A DNA stretch of 64,000 nt, taken from the NCBI GenBank assembly GCA_963922205.1, contig CAWUHX010000079.1, forward strand, positions 930,001-994,000, given 5' to 3'. This document shows positions 44,690 through 55,886 of the stretch, piece after piece. Both the position numbers and the translations under genes were made by a program. The first letter of the stretch is position 1, and the number at the start of each line of letters is the position of its first letter. This stretch comes from Romanomermis culicivorax (Eukaryota > Nematoda > Enoplea > Mermithida > Mermithidae). Under the pieces are notes generated by a model. The model was not told the DNA's origin and made no database searches. It was given only the letters and a program-made list of their open reading frames with translations.

Positions 44690-45036
44690 AGTTCAGCTCC
44701 AATGAAAAGGTCAAAATAATGGTCAATTAACAATTCTGTATTTTTTCAACTTTTCTCGAAATCATCAACCTACGCAATGGTACTTAAGGATTCTTAAGGA
44801 CTGGGGGAACATTTGGATCTGTGTCATAGCTTAGTTCAAATCTAGACACGAGATCATCCAAATCAAAATTAATATGTGGTCCGATAAGTCGTTTTTAGGA
44901 GGAATTTCCAGATTATCATTACCTTCGTCCTCACTACAACTCCACAATATTATTAACTCGAAAGGAATTATTCAAATTTACAAAAATGACTAATTACCAT
45001 TCATCAAAAATCTTTTTCGACCAACTGTAAAGTCAA

Positions 45037-45578
45037 ATAAATATGATAAAGATCAAATTTTTCGGCACCAAACAATTATTCAAGCTTTTCTAACTAAAAT
45101 GCCTATTTTTTATCAACTTTCTATTGGTTAAGAAGCAGAAAAGTTCACTAGTGTACATCAGCTAGCCAATGCAGTCGCTAGAGTTTGCAGCAAACTAAAC
45201 GCCATGAAAGCAGAGATCGGCACCGAGGAACAGCGGATTGTTGTCCATCAGGCTGTTCCAGAAGCCGTGACACTGCAATCATCAACATCGCCACCTTTGA
45301 ACAAAAGTTTCGACCGCCGCCGTAGCCATGATCATGCAATGGACCGCCGACAAGCTGAGTTGCCTGCTGCTTCTGGTAGGAGTCATCTCAGTGACGGCTC
45401 TTCATCCGAAGGGACAAACCGCCCCTTTCAACATCAAATCGCCTTGTATGCCGACAAAGAAAACCGCAAATCAAGAGCAATTTCAACCAACGAGAACGAC
45501 CTCTTCGAACGACAAAACCGCTACAAATCGCATAGCCACGACAGGTATCAAACTCGAAATCGCCAATCCGCTACCTAA
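45037..45578 (+). pseudogene. gag remnant of the third element
   Basis: Matches the capsid C-terminus and nucleocapsid region of the giant family from the Gln-x-Phe-Arg-His block onward. It has a TAA near 45129, and a TAA at 45576 in the same frame as the following pol frame. Confidence 0.82.
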
Positions 45579-45581
45579 GAT

Positions 45582-47576
45582 TTGAATTGGTTTCCGCCGA
45601 CCCCATCTTCTGGTCTCTGGTGCGATGCCCATGATTCGCGCACTCACAATACCGAAGATTGTCACTGGCTCAAACAAGTCAACACCTTAAAGATGTATCG
45701 TCAAAACCCCGATCACCGCATGGTGCCCTACACCAGCCAAAATCTCAACGCCAACCATCACCGCTATAGCAATGACGTTAGAGCTTCCGATCCATGGCGA
45801 AATCAACAAACACGCAACCGTCCGTTCAAACAGCATATTCACTATAATATGCCTGTGCCTCCAACTTCAATGCCACCGTTGCTGGCCCCTCTGACTAATG
45901 CAGCCGCTAACACGGCCAAAGTGTCAGATGCTGCCGCCGTGGCTCAGCCTTCAATGACTGCAACTCCTTCCGAATCGACCAACGCCAAGACAATGACTAG
46001 CCCCGGAATCATCAGCTGGGATGCCTCCACTCAACCTGCCCACCCGCCGTGGATCATTCAATCAGCCGTTTGCCTAATCAACAACCCCTCGCTACCCGAT
46101 ACAAAATTCATTCAAAAATATGCCCCGACAAGTGCTTTCATGATACGAGTCAAAGTTGGCAATGTCAAAACGAATGCTTTAATCGACACCGGTGCTCAAT
46201 GTTCCGTCCTTTCATCCGGCCTCATCAAACGAGCTTTCGATAAACAAATGCTTTGCTTGCCCGTCTGGGGAAGGATAAAGGTCGCCGATGGTGCCACTGT
46301 CATTGCTCATGGTCCTGTTATCATCACGATGGGATCCCCATTCGGGGAACATTTGGTCAAATGTGTTGTTCTTGACGATGATGATCAAGATCAATTTATT
46401 ATGGGCACCGACTTCCTCGCTCATCCCGAAATCAATGCCATCCTCAACTTCAAGGAAAAATTTCTCGAAATCCAAGATGTCAAAATGCCCCTCAAAGTAG
46501 TCGCTTCGATCAAACCACAACTATTTCTACCGACATCTTGCGACAATATTTTGGAAGAAATCCCTCCGGAGGAACAAGTGAGTATTTGTGATAATTTTTC
46601 AGAAACTGATGGTCAAGTTGAAGAAATCGAAGCTGAACAACCGATACGGCAGGCTCAACCTAGTCCACACCAACCGCCATCACGGCGGCTGGAGGTCACC
46701 GAGCTTGCCCAACTTATCTTCCTTGTCGCTCAAGCATCCGTCTCCATTTCGCCAAACTGTCAGCAATGGATAACTGGCACCATTTTTCCCTCCACGCTTG
46801 CTTCTGTTCCGGATTTGATTGTTCAACCATTGACCACCAACAACGGCGCTGCAGAATTCCCAATCGAAACCGCGATTGTCAACGTAACCAATGGAAGCTG
46901 CCCACTTTTGTTTGTCAACAATACGCCAAATTGCATCAAACTTCGACCGAACCAAATCGTCGCCGTGGCAAAACACACGTTGGAATCTGTTACTGCCCCA
47001 ATCCAAGACTGTGATATCCGTGTTTCAGTTGCCACATCCGATCGTGATTTGACCGACCATGAACCGGCCGCGCTGGACAAATCGCTCCAACTTCATATGG
47101 ACAACCAAAAATTGGAATTCGCTTTGAACAAGATGACCAAAAAAACCAGTGTTACCGCCGAGCAAAAAGCAAAGGCCCTCAGTATGCTTGGACAAAACCG
47201 CGATGTTTTCAGCCTCCCTGGCGACAAACCAACTATCACCAGCGAACTGACCGTCAGCATTGACACCAGCACTGCAAAGCCTGTCTCCCGCCATTATTAC
47301 CGCGCTGCAATGGAACAAAGACCGATTGTACGCCGCCATATTCAGGAAATGCTTGACAACGATTTCATCGAACCATCCCGCTCGCCCTGGGCCGCGCCGC
47401 TGTTCTTGGTAAAAAAGAAAGATGGCTCTTGGAGACCCGTTGTCGATTACCGCGGAATAAACGACGTCACGCCAAGCGACAAATTTCCGATCCCGCGCAT
47501 CGACGATTATTTGGATGCAAGGGGCACGCAAAATTTTTCACCACGCTCGACCTCAAAGCCGGGTACTGGCAGGTAA
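45582..47576 (+). pseudogene. nucleocapsid-protease-RT start of the third element
   Basis: A 664-codon frame. It opens with the intact C-x2-H-x4-H-x4-C knuckle (45622-45663), then a His/Asn/Pro-rich linker, protease (Asp-Thr-Gly-Ala near 46187), the spacer with the conserved nucleotide patch, and the RT fingers (Val-Asp-Tyr-Arg-Gly-Ile-Asn-Asp). A frameshift near 47520 ends the frame in the RT palm. Confidence 0.9.
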
Positions 47577-48158
47577 CCCTCGAGGCTGACTCCCGCGATA
47601 AAACAACCTTCATCTGCCAAGAAGGTTTGTTTCGATTCAAAGTTTTGACCATTCGGCTTGAAGAACGCGCCCGCCGAATTCCAACACTTAATGGAAAGAA
47701 TTCTTCGACCATATATTTGGAAGATTTGTCTCGTTTATATTGATGATATTATTATTTTCTCGAATTCGTTTGAAGAACATTTGGAGCATTTACAAATCAT
47801 TTTTGACGCCCTCCGCGCAGCAAACCTCACGCTTCGGCCAGACAAGTGCGAATTCCTGCCGCTGCAAGTCAAATTCCTGGGACATCTCCTTAGCGCCCAT
47901 GGAATCGCTGCCGATCCGGAGAAAGTCAAAGCTATCGCCGAATATGAATTTCCAAAGACCAAAAAAGGTATGCAAAGTTTTTTAGGTCTAGTCCAATGGT
48001 GCAAACGATTTATCCCGAATTTGGCAACCTTGTCCAGTCCTTTGTATGGACTCCTACAAAAAGACGCCCAATATATCACCACGGACGAACACCACGCCGC
48101 ATTCGGAGGTATCAAAACTGCCCTTACGTCATCACCCTTCCTTCGCTACCCAGTCTAG
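47560..48158 (+). pseudogene. RT palm/thumb of the third element
   Basis: Continues RT in shifted frames (47560-47660, then 47658-48158) with the Tyr-Ile-Asp-Asp active site at about 47738-47749. It stops at 48156 (TAG), where a short deletion has also removed the start of RNase H, including the first catalytic Asp region. Confidence 0.88.
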
Positions 48159-48203
48159 GATGGAAAAGCCCAATTTGCCAGTACGACTGCCATTGGAGCG
48201 ATT

Positions 48204-50081
48204 TTGTATCAGGAAAATGGAAACGATCAATGGGTTATCGCCTACAATAGCTGCGTACTCACCGATGCCGAAACCCGCTACAGTACAACTGAGCGCGAAT
48301 GCCTCACCATTGTCTACGGCTTCCGGATGTACCGCCACTATGTGTATGGCCAAAAAGTTATTGTCCGAACCGATCACAAGCCACTCGAATGGCTCAAAGA
48401 CGAAAAGCACCAAAACTCACGCCTCCAACGTTTTGCGATCAGCCTCCAAGACTACGATTATAAAGTTGAATACGTTAAAGGTAAAGACAACGCTTGTGCC
48501 AATTTTTTGTCCAGAAAAGATGACCGCGACAAAACGCCGATCCCGAACACCGAAAATTTAACCGCAAAGATTTTCGGCAAGAATTTTCACCCTGCTGGTG
48601 CATTATCGGCTGCCGACTTAACGGTACCCGATATACTCCCAGCAGCGGCTTCGTCGCCTGAAGAAATTGACGTGGACATCAACACCGTCAACCAAGCAAT
48701 GACAAAGAAACCCATCAATCAACCGACACTCTCCGATTCCATACCGTTGGCCGCCGACTACGCGCCGCCTCCGGTTGAAGCCATAACCATCGCCTCCTAT
48801 GAAGAAGTCAAACAAGCACAAGCCGCTGATCCCGCCATTACCAAAATCATGGCCACCCTCGAAACCGGCAACGCTGCAAAACATCCTTCAGTTTTCTTCA
48901 CAGAAGGTGGACTTTTGTATCGCCAGATCAAAGAAGTCAAGCAGCTAGTCATCCCAGCATCCTTGGTTGACCAAACGTTACACCAATTCCACGGTGCAAA
49001 AATTTTGAACCACCAAGGATTAAACCGCATGCTCGCAGCCATCAAAGCTCACTTTTGGTGGCCCCGCATGGAAGAAAACGTCCATGATTGGATCAAGTCC
49101 TGCAAGATTTGTCAATTGACCACGCCGCGCACATTGCCGCCTCCGCCGCTGTTGCTGATCCAACCGACGCACCCTTTCAAAATTGTTGCCACCGACATCG
49201 TCAATATTTCCCCGGTAGGTGAGAAACGCCCCTATGTTATTGTTTTTCAGGATTATTTTACAAAATGGGTTTCCGCGCACCCCATTCCTGATCAAAAGGC
49301 GTCAACCATTGTCGAATGCTTTGTGAACAATGTTGTCCTCGCCCATGGTAGCCCGCTCGTCCTTCTTTCCGATCAAGGTGGATGTTTCACGTCGAAATTG
49401 ATGCAAGAAATTTGCGAACTCCTGAAAGTCCGAAAAGTCAAAACGACCGCCTACCACCCGCAATTCAACGGAATGGTCGAGCGCTTCAATCAAACGCTTA
49501 TTGCTCAACTAAAGAAATATACCGCCAACGACCCTGACAATTGGGAGCCATACCTACCATATGCCGTCTTTGCCTACAATGCAACGCCAAATACAGCAAC
49601 GCCCCATTCACCGTTCAAATTATTACGTGGTTACGAGCCCCGAATTACATTTGACTACGATTGTGCTCGCCATCTTACACTACCACTCAACTACGACACC
49701 TACCAGCACATCTTGATGCAAGCACAGTTAAAAATGTACGAAACGATCAAATTGAACCTCGATAAGGCCCCCGACGCCAGCAAGAAATACTACGACCAAA
49801 AAGCATGCAAAAGAGAAATTAGCGTGAACGACCTCGTCCTTTTGGTCAACAATAAAAAAGGTAACAAAATTCAACCAGATTTTATAGGCCCATTCATCGT
49901 CACTGATGTCAGCAATATTGATAACAACACGGTTACGATTGATGCCTTGGATACGCCTGGCTGACCGCAGCTTGTCGCCATTTCCCGATTGAAGCCATTC
50001 ATTCCACGCCCAGCCCGAGACACTTTCAACGCCGAGGCCAGTGGATCACACTGCCAACAAATCGATGCCGCCCAGCAACAT
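48204..50081 (+). pseudogene. RNase H and integrase of the third element
   Basis: Frame 48204-49964 carries RNase H (Glu-Arg-Glu; Thr-Asp-His-Lys-Pro), the integrase zinc region (48980-49120) and a core in which all three acidic residues are present: Asp (49194-49196), Asp in Leu-Ser-Asp-Gln, and Glu in Met-Val-Glu-Arg. An opal at 49962 falls where relatives have an Arg codon. The C-terminal tail ends at 50081. Confidence 0.9.
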
Positions 50082-51676
50082 TAACGTCAGAGTGCAAATT
50101 TTTTGGTTGGGATGACCCTCTGGATTTTCTCTTCTTTCTCCTTTTATTTTTCTTTATTCTATCCTATTTTACAACGCCACCTAAATCATTTGCCGATCCC
50201 GACTGCCACAACGTCGATGCCTACGACAGAAGATTTTTGTTTCAATTATTTTTCTTTGCATGCTAAATTTTTGTTTATTTATCCCCTTATTATATATGCA
50301 TGTTTTCACTTGCCCCGTAACCTTGGGTTCCCACTCGACTCATCCTCGCCACAGCCGCAAACAGGAAGATCAGTGGTCAGCCGCCGCAACTTTCGCCCAT
50401 GGCCTAGCTCGTGCAACTTCCGACGCCATGGTTCGCCGCTGCCTCGACTGGTGCCCTACACCTTCTTCTCGACGCCTCGCTCAAGTGGGACATTTGGAAA
50501 TGGCAAGACCGCCCCAGTCTTGGTGAAGTTCGTGCCCAATGTTACCGCCGCCTAAGTGAGAGTATCATTTTTACAATTTTTCCATCTATTTCCATCAAAA
50601 TTTTCTTTTCATTCTCAAATCAAAAATCCAGATTTCATTCCATTAGTGTGTGCGAAGTCCGCCCCATAGTCTCCTTCTATGGTGTCGCACCACTATTCTA
50701 ATTTTTTCGAATGCACTCTATTTTTGGTATAACTACGGAGCTGGCTCGAGCTTTCAGCTTATTTGCTGACTGTTCCCGCCACCTTTCGCCTACGACAGTT
50801 TGGACTCCAACCATTGATTTGAAGCATCGCAGCTTATCGTGCATCTCCCACCGCTTAAATGCCACTTTGCGAAGTTACCGCCACTCGGAACCCGAAATTT
50901 GACTCGACACCCGTACGAAAGAAGAGATCGGCAACATGGAGCCGATCACAGTTTAGTTTTCCCAAAAATTTACTTCTCATTTCAAAAACTATTCTTATTC
51001 TTGGTCCAAATTTACTATCTAAATATAGCCTTTAAATCACCCCAAAAAATTGTTCATCTGTTTACTGTATAGTATAATTATATTTCTCACTGTTTCCTTG
51101 TATATATCTTTCATTTGCTCGTTTGTTTTGTATCAATCGTCTTCTCCAATGTCAACCGTCTTCGATGGATGCCCGCCGGATCGCAGCATGCAATTACGAT
51201 GTTCAACTTGGCTGGCTCTACCACTTTCGATTTTTGATTTCCTCACAATGTCAGATCAATATAACTGGGCTGGCTCTGCTACGGATGTTTAACTCCCGTG
51301 GCACCACCGCTTGGTTTTCATCGCCAGTCCGATTTTCCGCTACAACTTTCTCATCTGCCCCGGAATGTTCTACCCCACGCCGCCGCCGATAGTTTCCGAA
51401 TCCCGAAGGTAGTGGCTGGCCTCACACCGACACGGGTCGCGGTGTTGCCGAATTTACGGCCTCGCCAATTACACACCGCATCGGGAGGTCTCACCCTACA
51501 CGCTGCCACCAAAATCGGCTCAAACAACCCCAACAACTCCGTCGGCCCCACTGTGCGCTGCCGATTTCATGTTCGGCTTCCCCGGTGAAGGCCTGTAGTG
51601 GCGGAGCCCTTCCCCTTGCATGTTTTGCTTATTTCTTGATGATCGCTTAAGGCGATCTACCGCAAGGGGGGAGGGG
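50082..51676 (+). other. integrase-to-LTR region of the third element, no ORF3
   Basis: Short frames only (for example 50411-50701 and 51123-51392), with coding-like composition in places but no exonuclease motifs or similarity to ORF3 that I can see. Similarity to the giant family resumes at about 51510, close to the polypurine tract. Stem-loop at 51641-51657 and polypurine tract to 51676. Confidence 0.7.
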
Positions 51677-52272
51677 TGTTGTAGTGTGTTTTCGCCGATT
51701 TTTCTGGATTTTCTAATAGTTTTGTCGATTTTGTAAAAACGCCTACAAGTACAACACATCCGACCATGCCCGACCTGGCCCAGCACGATGGTTACTGTAG
51801 AAGAAGGTTTTTGTGAATTGGTCAGTGTTTTTTTTGGATTATTCTCGTGCGCCTCGCCTTTATATTATAACTAGTATTTCGCCTGTACATTATTCGCCTG
51901 GTTTTTATACTGGTAAGACGTCATGCTTTTTGGAAGGGGCGATTTTTAGGTAAGTTCTATAAATAAATGTTTAGTTAGAAAAGCGTTTTTATTTGTGTCC
52001 AAAAGTGTGTTACCTTGTCTGACTAGTTTTAGTCAGGCATTTCTTGGGCAGGTAGTATTCTTGTACTGGACTTCTCGCCCCTGAGTGAGGAGTCATTCCG
52101 AAGTTTAGGGCAGGCGCAGGGAAGCACTGGCGTTAAGGTCGATCCCTGGCTATCTCTCCTGCACAACAATTCCCCTTGCCGATTTTACACCCTTCCTCCG
52201 ACCTGACGGATCAAGGAGGCAAAAATCAACCAGAGCCGCCCCAAAGATCAATCCAACTTTTAAAATACAACA
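51677..52272 (+). repeat. 3' LTR of the third element
   Basis: 596 bp, TGTTG...CAACA. The first 30 bp match the giant-family LTRs; the rest is diverged. Consensus splice donor AGGTAAGT with GT at 51950, followed by ATAAATAAA. Confidence 0.88.
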
Positions 52273-52492
52273 TATTGACTAGTGGTGGCCAACGGGGCGC
52301 ACAACTAGTAAGGAAAACATAAAAATTATAACACTAATAACGATAATTGAGAGAGACCAGTGCACGCGTACCGACGTGCGCTACAGTAAGATGGCTGCTG
52401 GTGGTCTGCGTTGCTCTCTCCACTTGCCACCTGCGGGCCTCTAACGCACTTTGACAAAACGATAAAAAATCGGCGGAAAACACACTTCAACA
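52273..52492 (-). repeat. LTR fragment (220 bp), outer end of the minus giant element
   Basis: Matches 10129-10348 with about four differences. Begins exactly where the third element's LTR ends and finishes at the AAAG target duplication. Confidence 0.92.
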
Positions 52493-52496
52493 AAAG

Positions 52497-53369
52497 GATC
52501 ATTGTGGTACGATTCAATAATCAGTTTCTTCAGAATTTCAGGGACTATAACTTTATTTTGACTATCCATTTGTTTACATAATATTTTGTCCTTGAGGATA
52601 TAAGTTTGATAAGTTTCTGATGGATTTATTTCTAGATAATTTATGATCGGAAAAAGATTAGGATCTTCTTTCTGCAGTGTTTTAAGGTCTCTTTGTGAAT
52701 GATTTATCAAATTTACTTGATCTAACTCTTTGGGATCAATTTTTATGTCAAAAAATGGTGTGGCGTTAGGATTAGGAAGCCTGGAAAGTGCACCAGCATT
52801 AGCATTAGCTGAGCTTTTCCTTGGTTGAATATTCAGTGTAAAGTGGGCTAGAGCAAGTCCCCACCTGGCTATACAGCCAGAAGGATTCGCCTTTTCAAGC
52901 ACTGATTTCACTGCAGTGTGATCAGTTTGAACTATCACTTCATGTTGAAGAAGATATGGCCTGAAAAGTTTAGTGAATTCAACAACAGCAAGTGTTTCTT
53001 GCTCTGTGATTCGATAGTTTCTCTCCGCATCTTTTAGTTTTCAACTAGTAAATGCTATAGCATGTTCCTTCCCCTCATTTTGAATTTGGCTTAAAATGCC
53101 ACCGATGCCTTGATTTGATGCATCAATGGTTTAGTAAAATCAAGATGAGTTAGAATCGGTGGTTTGACTTGTTTATGCTTCAATATGTCAAATGCTTTGT
53201 TTTGCTCTTTTCCCCAATAAGAATTTGGATCCTTTTTTTAGCAGGCAGTTTAAGGGATGATAAATTTGTGCACAATTTTTAATGAATTTTCAATAGTATG
53301 AAATGAGCCCTAAGAAAGATTTCAACTGTTTAATCGTTTTTGGTGGTTGTATGTTTGTGACTGCTTCTA
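52497..53369 (-). pseudogene. RNase H and integrase start of the oldest gypsy element
   Basis: In minus sense it runs from the RT-RNase H connection (53340-53250, with a stop) through RNase H (Gln-Thr-Asp-His-Thr-Ala near 52930) to the first His of the integrase zinc region, where the giant element interrupts it. Several frameshifts and stops. The connection motif (Lys-Ser-Phe-Leu-Gly-Leu) identifies gypsy pol. Confidence 0.85.
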
Positions 53370-53371
53370 TA

Positions 53372-54011
53372 GTCTGTTTTTTCAGAATGCTTGTAAAGCG
53401 AAAATGCCGAAAATAAGTGCGCATGCAGAATTTCGGGCCATGTTGACTATGTTAGGAATTGATTAACCGGCAGCGGTAAACTCTCGATAACTCTTAAAAA
53501 TAATTCCCGTCCAGTGCGAGAAATGTCAAAAAAAATTTCGCGCGGCTAAAAAACATTCACTCTATGAAGAGAAAGCTCAGCAAAGCACCAGCGCTGAGGC
53601 ACGATGCGCCGAATTTTGAGATTTCAACTTCCCAAAGTGCACCAATTGTTTCACGATTTCAACTACTACATTTTTTCATTAGATGAGAACCATTTCCAAA
53701 TTTTTTTCTCATTTACAACTTTAGACATTGAGAAGGCGGTTTCTGCATCCGCCGATTAGGCATAAATATCCGCTAAAAAAGAGTGGATATTTATCCGCCG
53801 ACAATATCCGCATCCGCCGATTAGACCATATCCGCCATCCGCATCCGCACGCGGATTCCACCAATTAGTGACACCCCCTTCAATTCGGTCAAATTTCAAT
53901 TTCCGCGTTTTTTCCCGTAATACAGTATAGTGTGTGCCTTCAGGGTAATTAAACAAACAATTTATACTTTATTTCATCTTTTTTCAGCTACAAGCACTTA
54001 AAAAAACAGAC
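53372..54011. mobile_element. 640-bp TIR element with TA flanks inside the RT/RNase H junction
   Basis: Imperfect inverted ends of about 25 bp (GTCTGTTTTTTCAGAATGC left; GTCTGTTTTTTTAAGTGC as read inward from the right), flanked by TA on both sides. The pol reading resumes directly on either side. The interior has no coding capacity and contains a TCCGC/GCGGAT-rich cluster at 53745-53865. Tc1/mariner-like duplication of TA is suggested but not proven. Confidence 0.75.
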
Positions 54012-54013
54012 TA

Positions 54014-54859
54014 CAGTTTTCTTGTGCCCGGTGTAATCCCTTTAGCTGAAATTTTGCATCCTAGGTATTCAATATCTGGATAGCTGAATTTGCATTTGTT
54101 TAATCGATGTTTCATTCCACCTGTTTCTAAATGGATCAAGACTTCTTTAAGCCCTTCTAACATGTGAGAATGGGTTTCTCCAAAAACAAAAATATCATCT
54201 AAATAAACAAGGCATGAAGACCATTGCAAGCCAGACAGTAAAATGTCCATGAGCCTCTGAAAACTGGCTGGTGCATTACAAAAGCCAAAGGGTAAATTAT
54301 TAAATTCATACAATCCGATTGGTGTCATGAATGCAGTTTTCTCACTGTCTTCTTCAGCAATTGGTATGCTCCAAAAGGCATTAGCCTGATCAAGTGTAGT
54401 AAAAAATTTCATACCATTGAAGATATCTAAGCTGTCATCAATCCTTGGAAGTGGATATACATCCTTTTTTGTGATTTGATTGAGTGCTCTAAAATTGCAG
54501 CAAAACCTATAACTTCGATCCTTCTTTGGAACAATCACTGAATTGGTGGAATTGTTGTATGGTGACATACAACATTCCACCCATAGGATTGATGTTTCTG
54601 CCAATCCACGGGTTCTGAATCTGGCCATTTTTGTTGAGCCTTGGTCAGGATGGTTACACCTACACTGACATTGGCCAATGGTGGGACAGCTATGGCGCCA
54701 CCCAGGAAGCTCTTCAACAGAATATGGTGATATGCTCTTCCAGATAATGTTTCTGGATTGTAGAGCTTTCACTTCATTTATGATTATTTGTTTCTTTCAG
54801 AGAAGTCCAAAAGGGGTATTTTCTAATTGGTTTAGAGTCTCCTGTATCAATATGATGCT
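54014..54859 (-). pseudogene. reverse transcriptase of the oldest gypsy element
   Basis: Minus frame 54772-54011, with a frameshift in the N-terminal third near 54550. RT blocks are present: Val-Pro-Lys-Lys-Asp, Asn-Phe-Arg-Ala-Leu-Asn, Thr-Leu-Asp-Gln-Ala, Leu-Pro-Phe-Gly-Phe-Cys-Asn-Ala-Pro and the Tyr-Leu-Asp-Asp active site near 54210. This lineage is clearly distinct from the giant family (YLDD versus YIDD, different linkers). Confidence 0.9.
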
Positions 54860-55880
54860 CTAATAAGTTCTACCTGTGTCTTTTTCACTATCCGCATGAA
54901 GATTTGGGAATTTTTGAAGAAGATCAACCAGTTGATCTCTATCCGTTTTTGTCAATGTTTTCGATATGTTTGCATTATTCAAAATCCATGCACGATTTAT
55001 AGTTTTGTTACCAGTCTCCAGTCTTTTATTTGATGCTATGTTTTGCTGACCAGGTTTATAGCATATCACTTCACCAATACACATGCCCGGATAAAGCTTA
55101 ATTGAAAATTTATTGGGATTTAGGATTTGGATTGGAATATGTCCATTGAAAATCCGGATTACTGAGGCTGCGGCATAAACATGATGTTGCTTTAGCAATT
55201 TTGGTTCAAAAATAATGTCATCCGTGCATGACTGATATTGTTTTGATATTGGCACGGATAATAAATGAATTGATTTTGGTTCAAGTTTTACAATATCTAA
55301 AATTATGGCACCACGATTCTGGGGTGGGTTGAATAACATACCTTCACATGGTACTTTCTCCTCTCTGAACCGAATGTAAGAGCTTTCCCAATTGAATTCA
55401 ATAGCTCTAGATCGGTTGAAAACATTTGTGCCTAGAATAAGTTCAGCTGTACAATTTTCTTGAACCTGAACCTGAATAGTTTGGCTGATATCATGTGTTG
55501 ATACGGTTATAAAAGCTGTGACTAATATTTCAATAGGTTTACGGTCTGCAGCTATAGGGGTAGATTTTGATGGAAAAAGATGCAAGTTTTTTATTCTTTT
55601 AGTGACATCAGCATCAAGCAATAAATAAACTGCTCCCGAGTCAATTAATGTATTTGCCCAAAGCGCATTATCAATTTTTAAATGGGCATGTGGCGTATGT
55701 TTGGGTGCTTCAAACAGAATTTTACTTGACTCATTTTGGTTCTCTATGTCAACATTATTTCTTTGTTTATTGAATTTTACGATCCGTTTGCGTTTACTCT
55801 TTTTTAAATATTGTTTCTTTTTATTTGTTGATTGTATTTGTGCCAGTTTTAGAAGTGCATCGGAAAAAGTTGGTGGTTGA
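54860..55880 (-). pseudogene. aspartic protease region of the oldest gypsy element
   Basis: Open from about 55880 to 54860 in one frame. A basic Lys/Arg-rich segment (55830-55770) precedes the protease signature Asp-Ser-Gly-Ala at 55634-55642 (Ser instead of the commoner Thr). The second hydrophobic motif near 55440 contains Leu-Gly-Thr-Asn-Val (Asn where Asp is usual). The C-terminal linker leads into RT. Confidence 0.82.
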
Positions 55881-55886
55881 TTCTCT

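Larger units (their letters stand above)
45037..52272 (+). mobile_element. third gypsy element, 5'-truncated, without ORF3
   Basis: Starts mid-capsid near 45037 with no 5' LTR or primer-binding site, runs through pol, and ends with a stem-loop, polypurine tract and a complete LTR at 52272. It is clearly related to the giant family in gag-pol but more diverged at nucleotide level. Between integrase and the polypurine tract there are about 1.6 kb that lack the exonuclease gene. The 3' end sits inside the LTR of the minus-strand giant element, followed by TATT, which is present once in the intact LTR at 10129-10132, as expected for a 4-bp target duplication whose partner has been lost. Confidence 0.88.
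9769..52492 (-). mobile_element. minus-strand giant gypsy insertion carrying nested elements, TSD AAAG
   Basis: The left boundary is an intact LTR starting TGTTGTATC (minus-strand 3' LTR). The right boundary is the end of the same LTR (...CAACA at 52492). Both are flanked by AAAG (9765-9768 and 52493-52496). The host sequence on both sides is one gypsy integrase gene, which confirms the insertion point. The element's own body is 10349-23511. Its right LTR is interrupted after 127 bp at 23638 and resumes for its last 220 bp at 52273; 233 bp of LTR are missing. Everything from 23639 to 52272 arrived later or by rearrangement. The two LTR pieces differ from the left LTR at roughly 3% of positions by eye. 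Confidence 0.9.

Noticed and set aside
53745-53865. TCCGC-rich cluster as a CRISPR-like array
   Set aside because: Irregular spacing and imperfect units within a eukaryotic transposon; no repeat-spacer structure.
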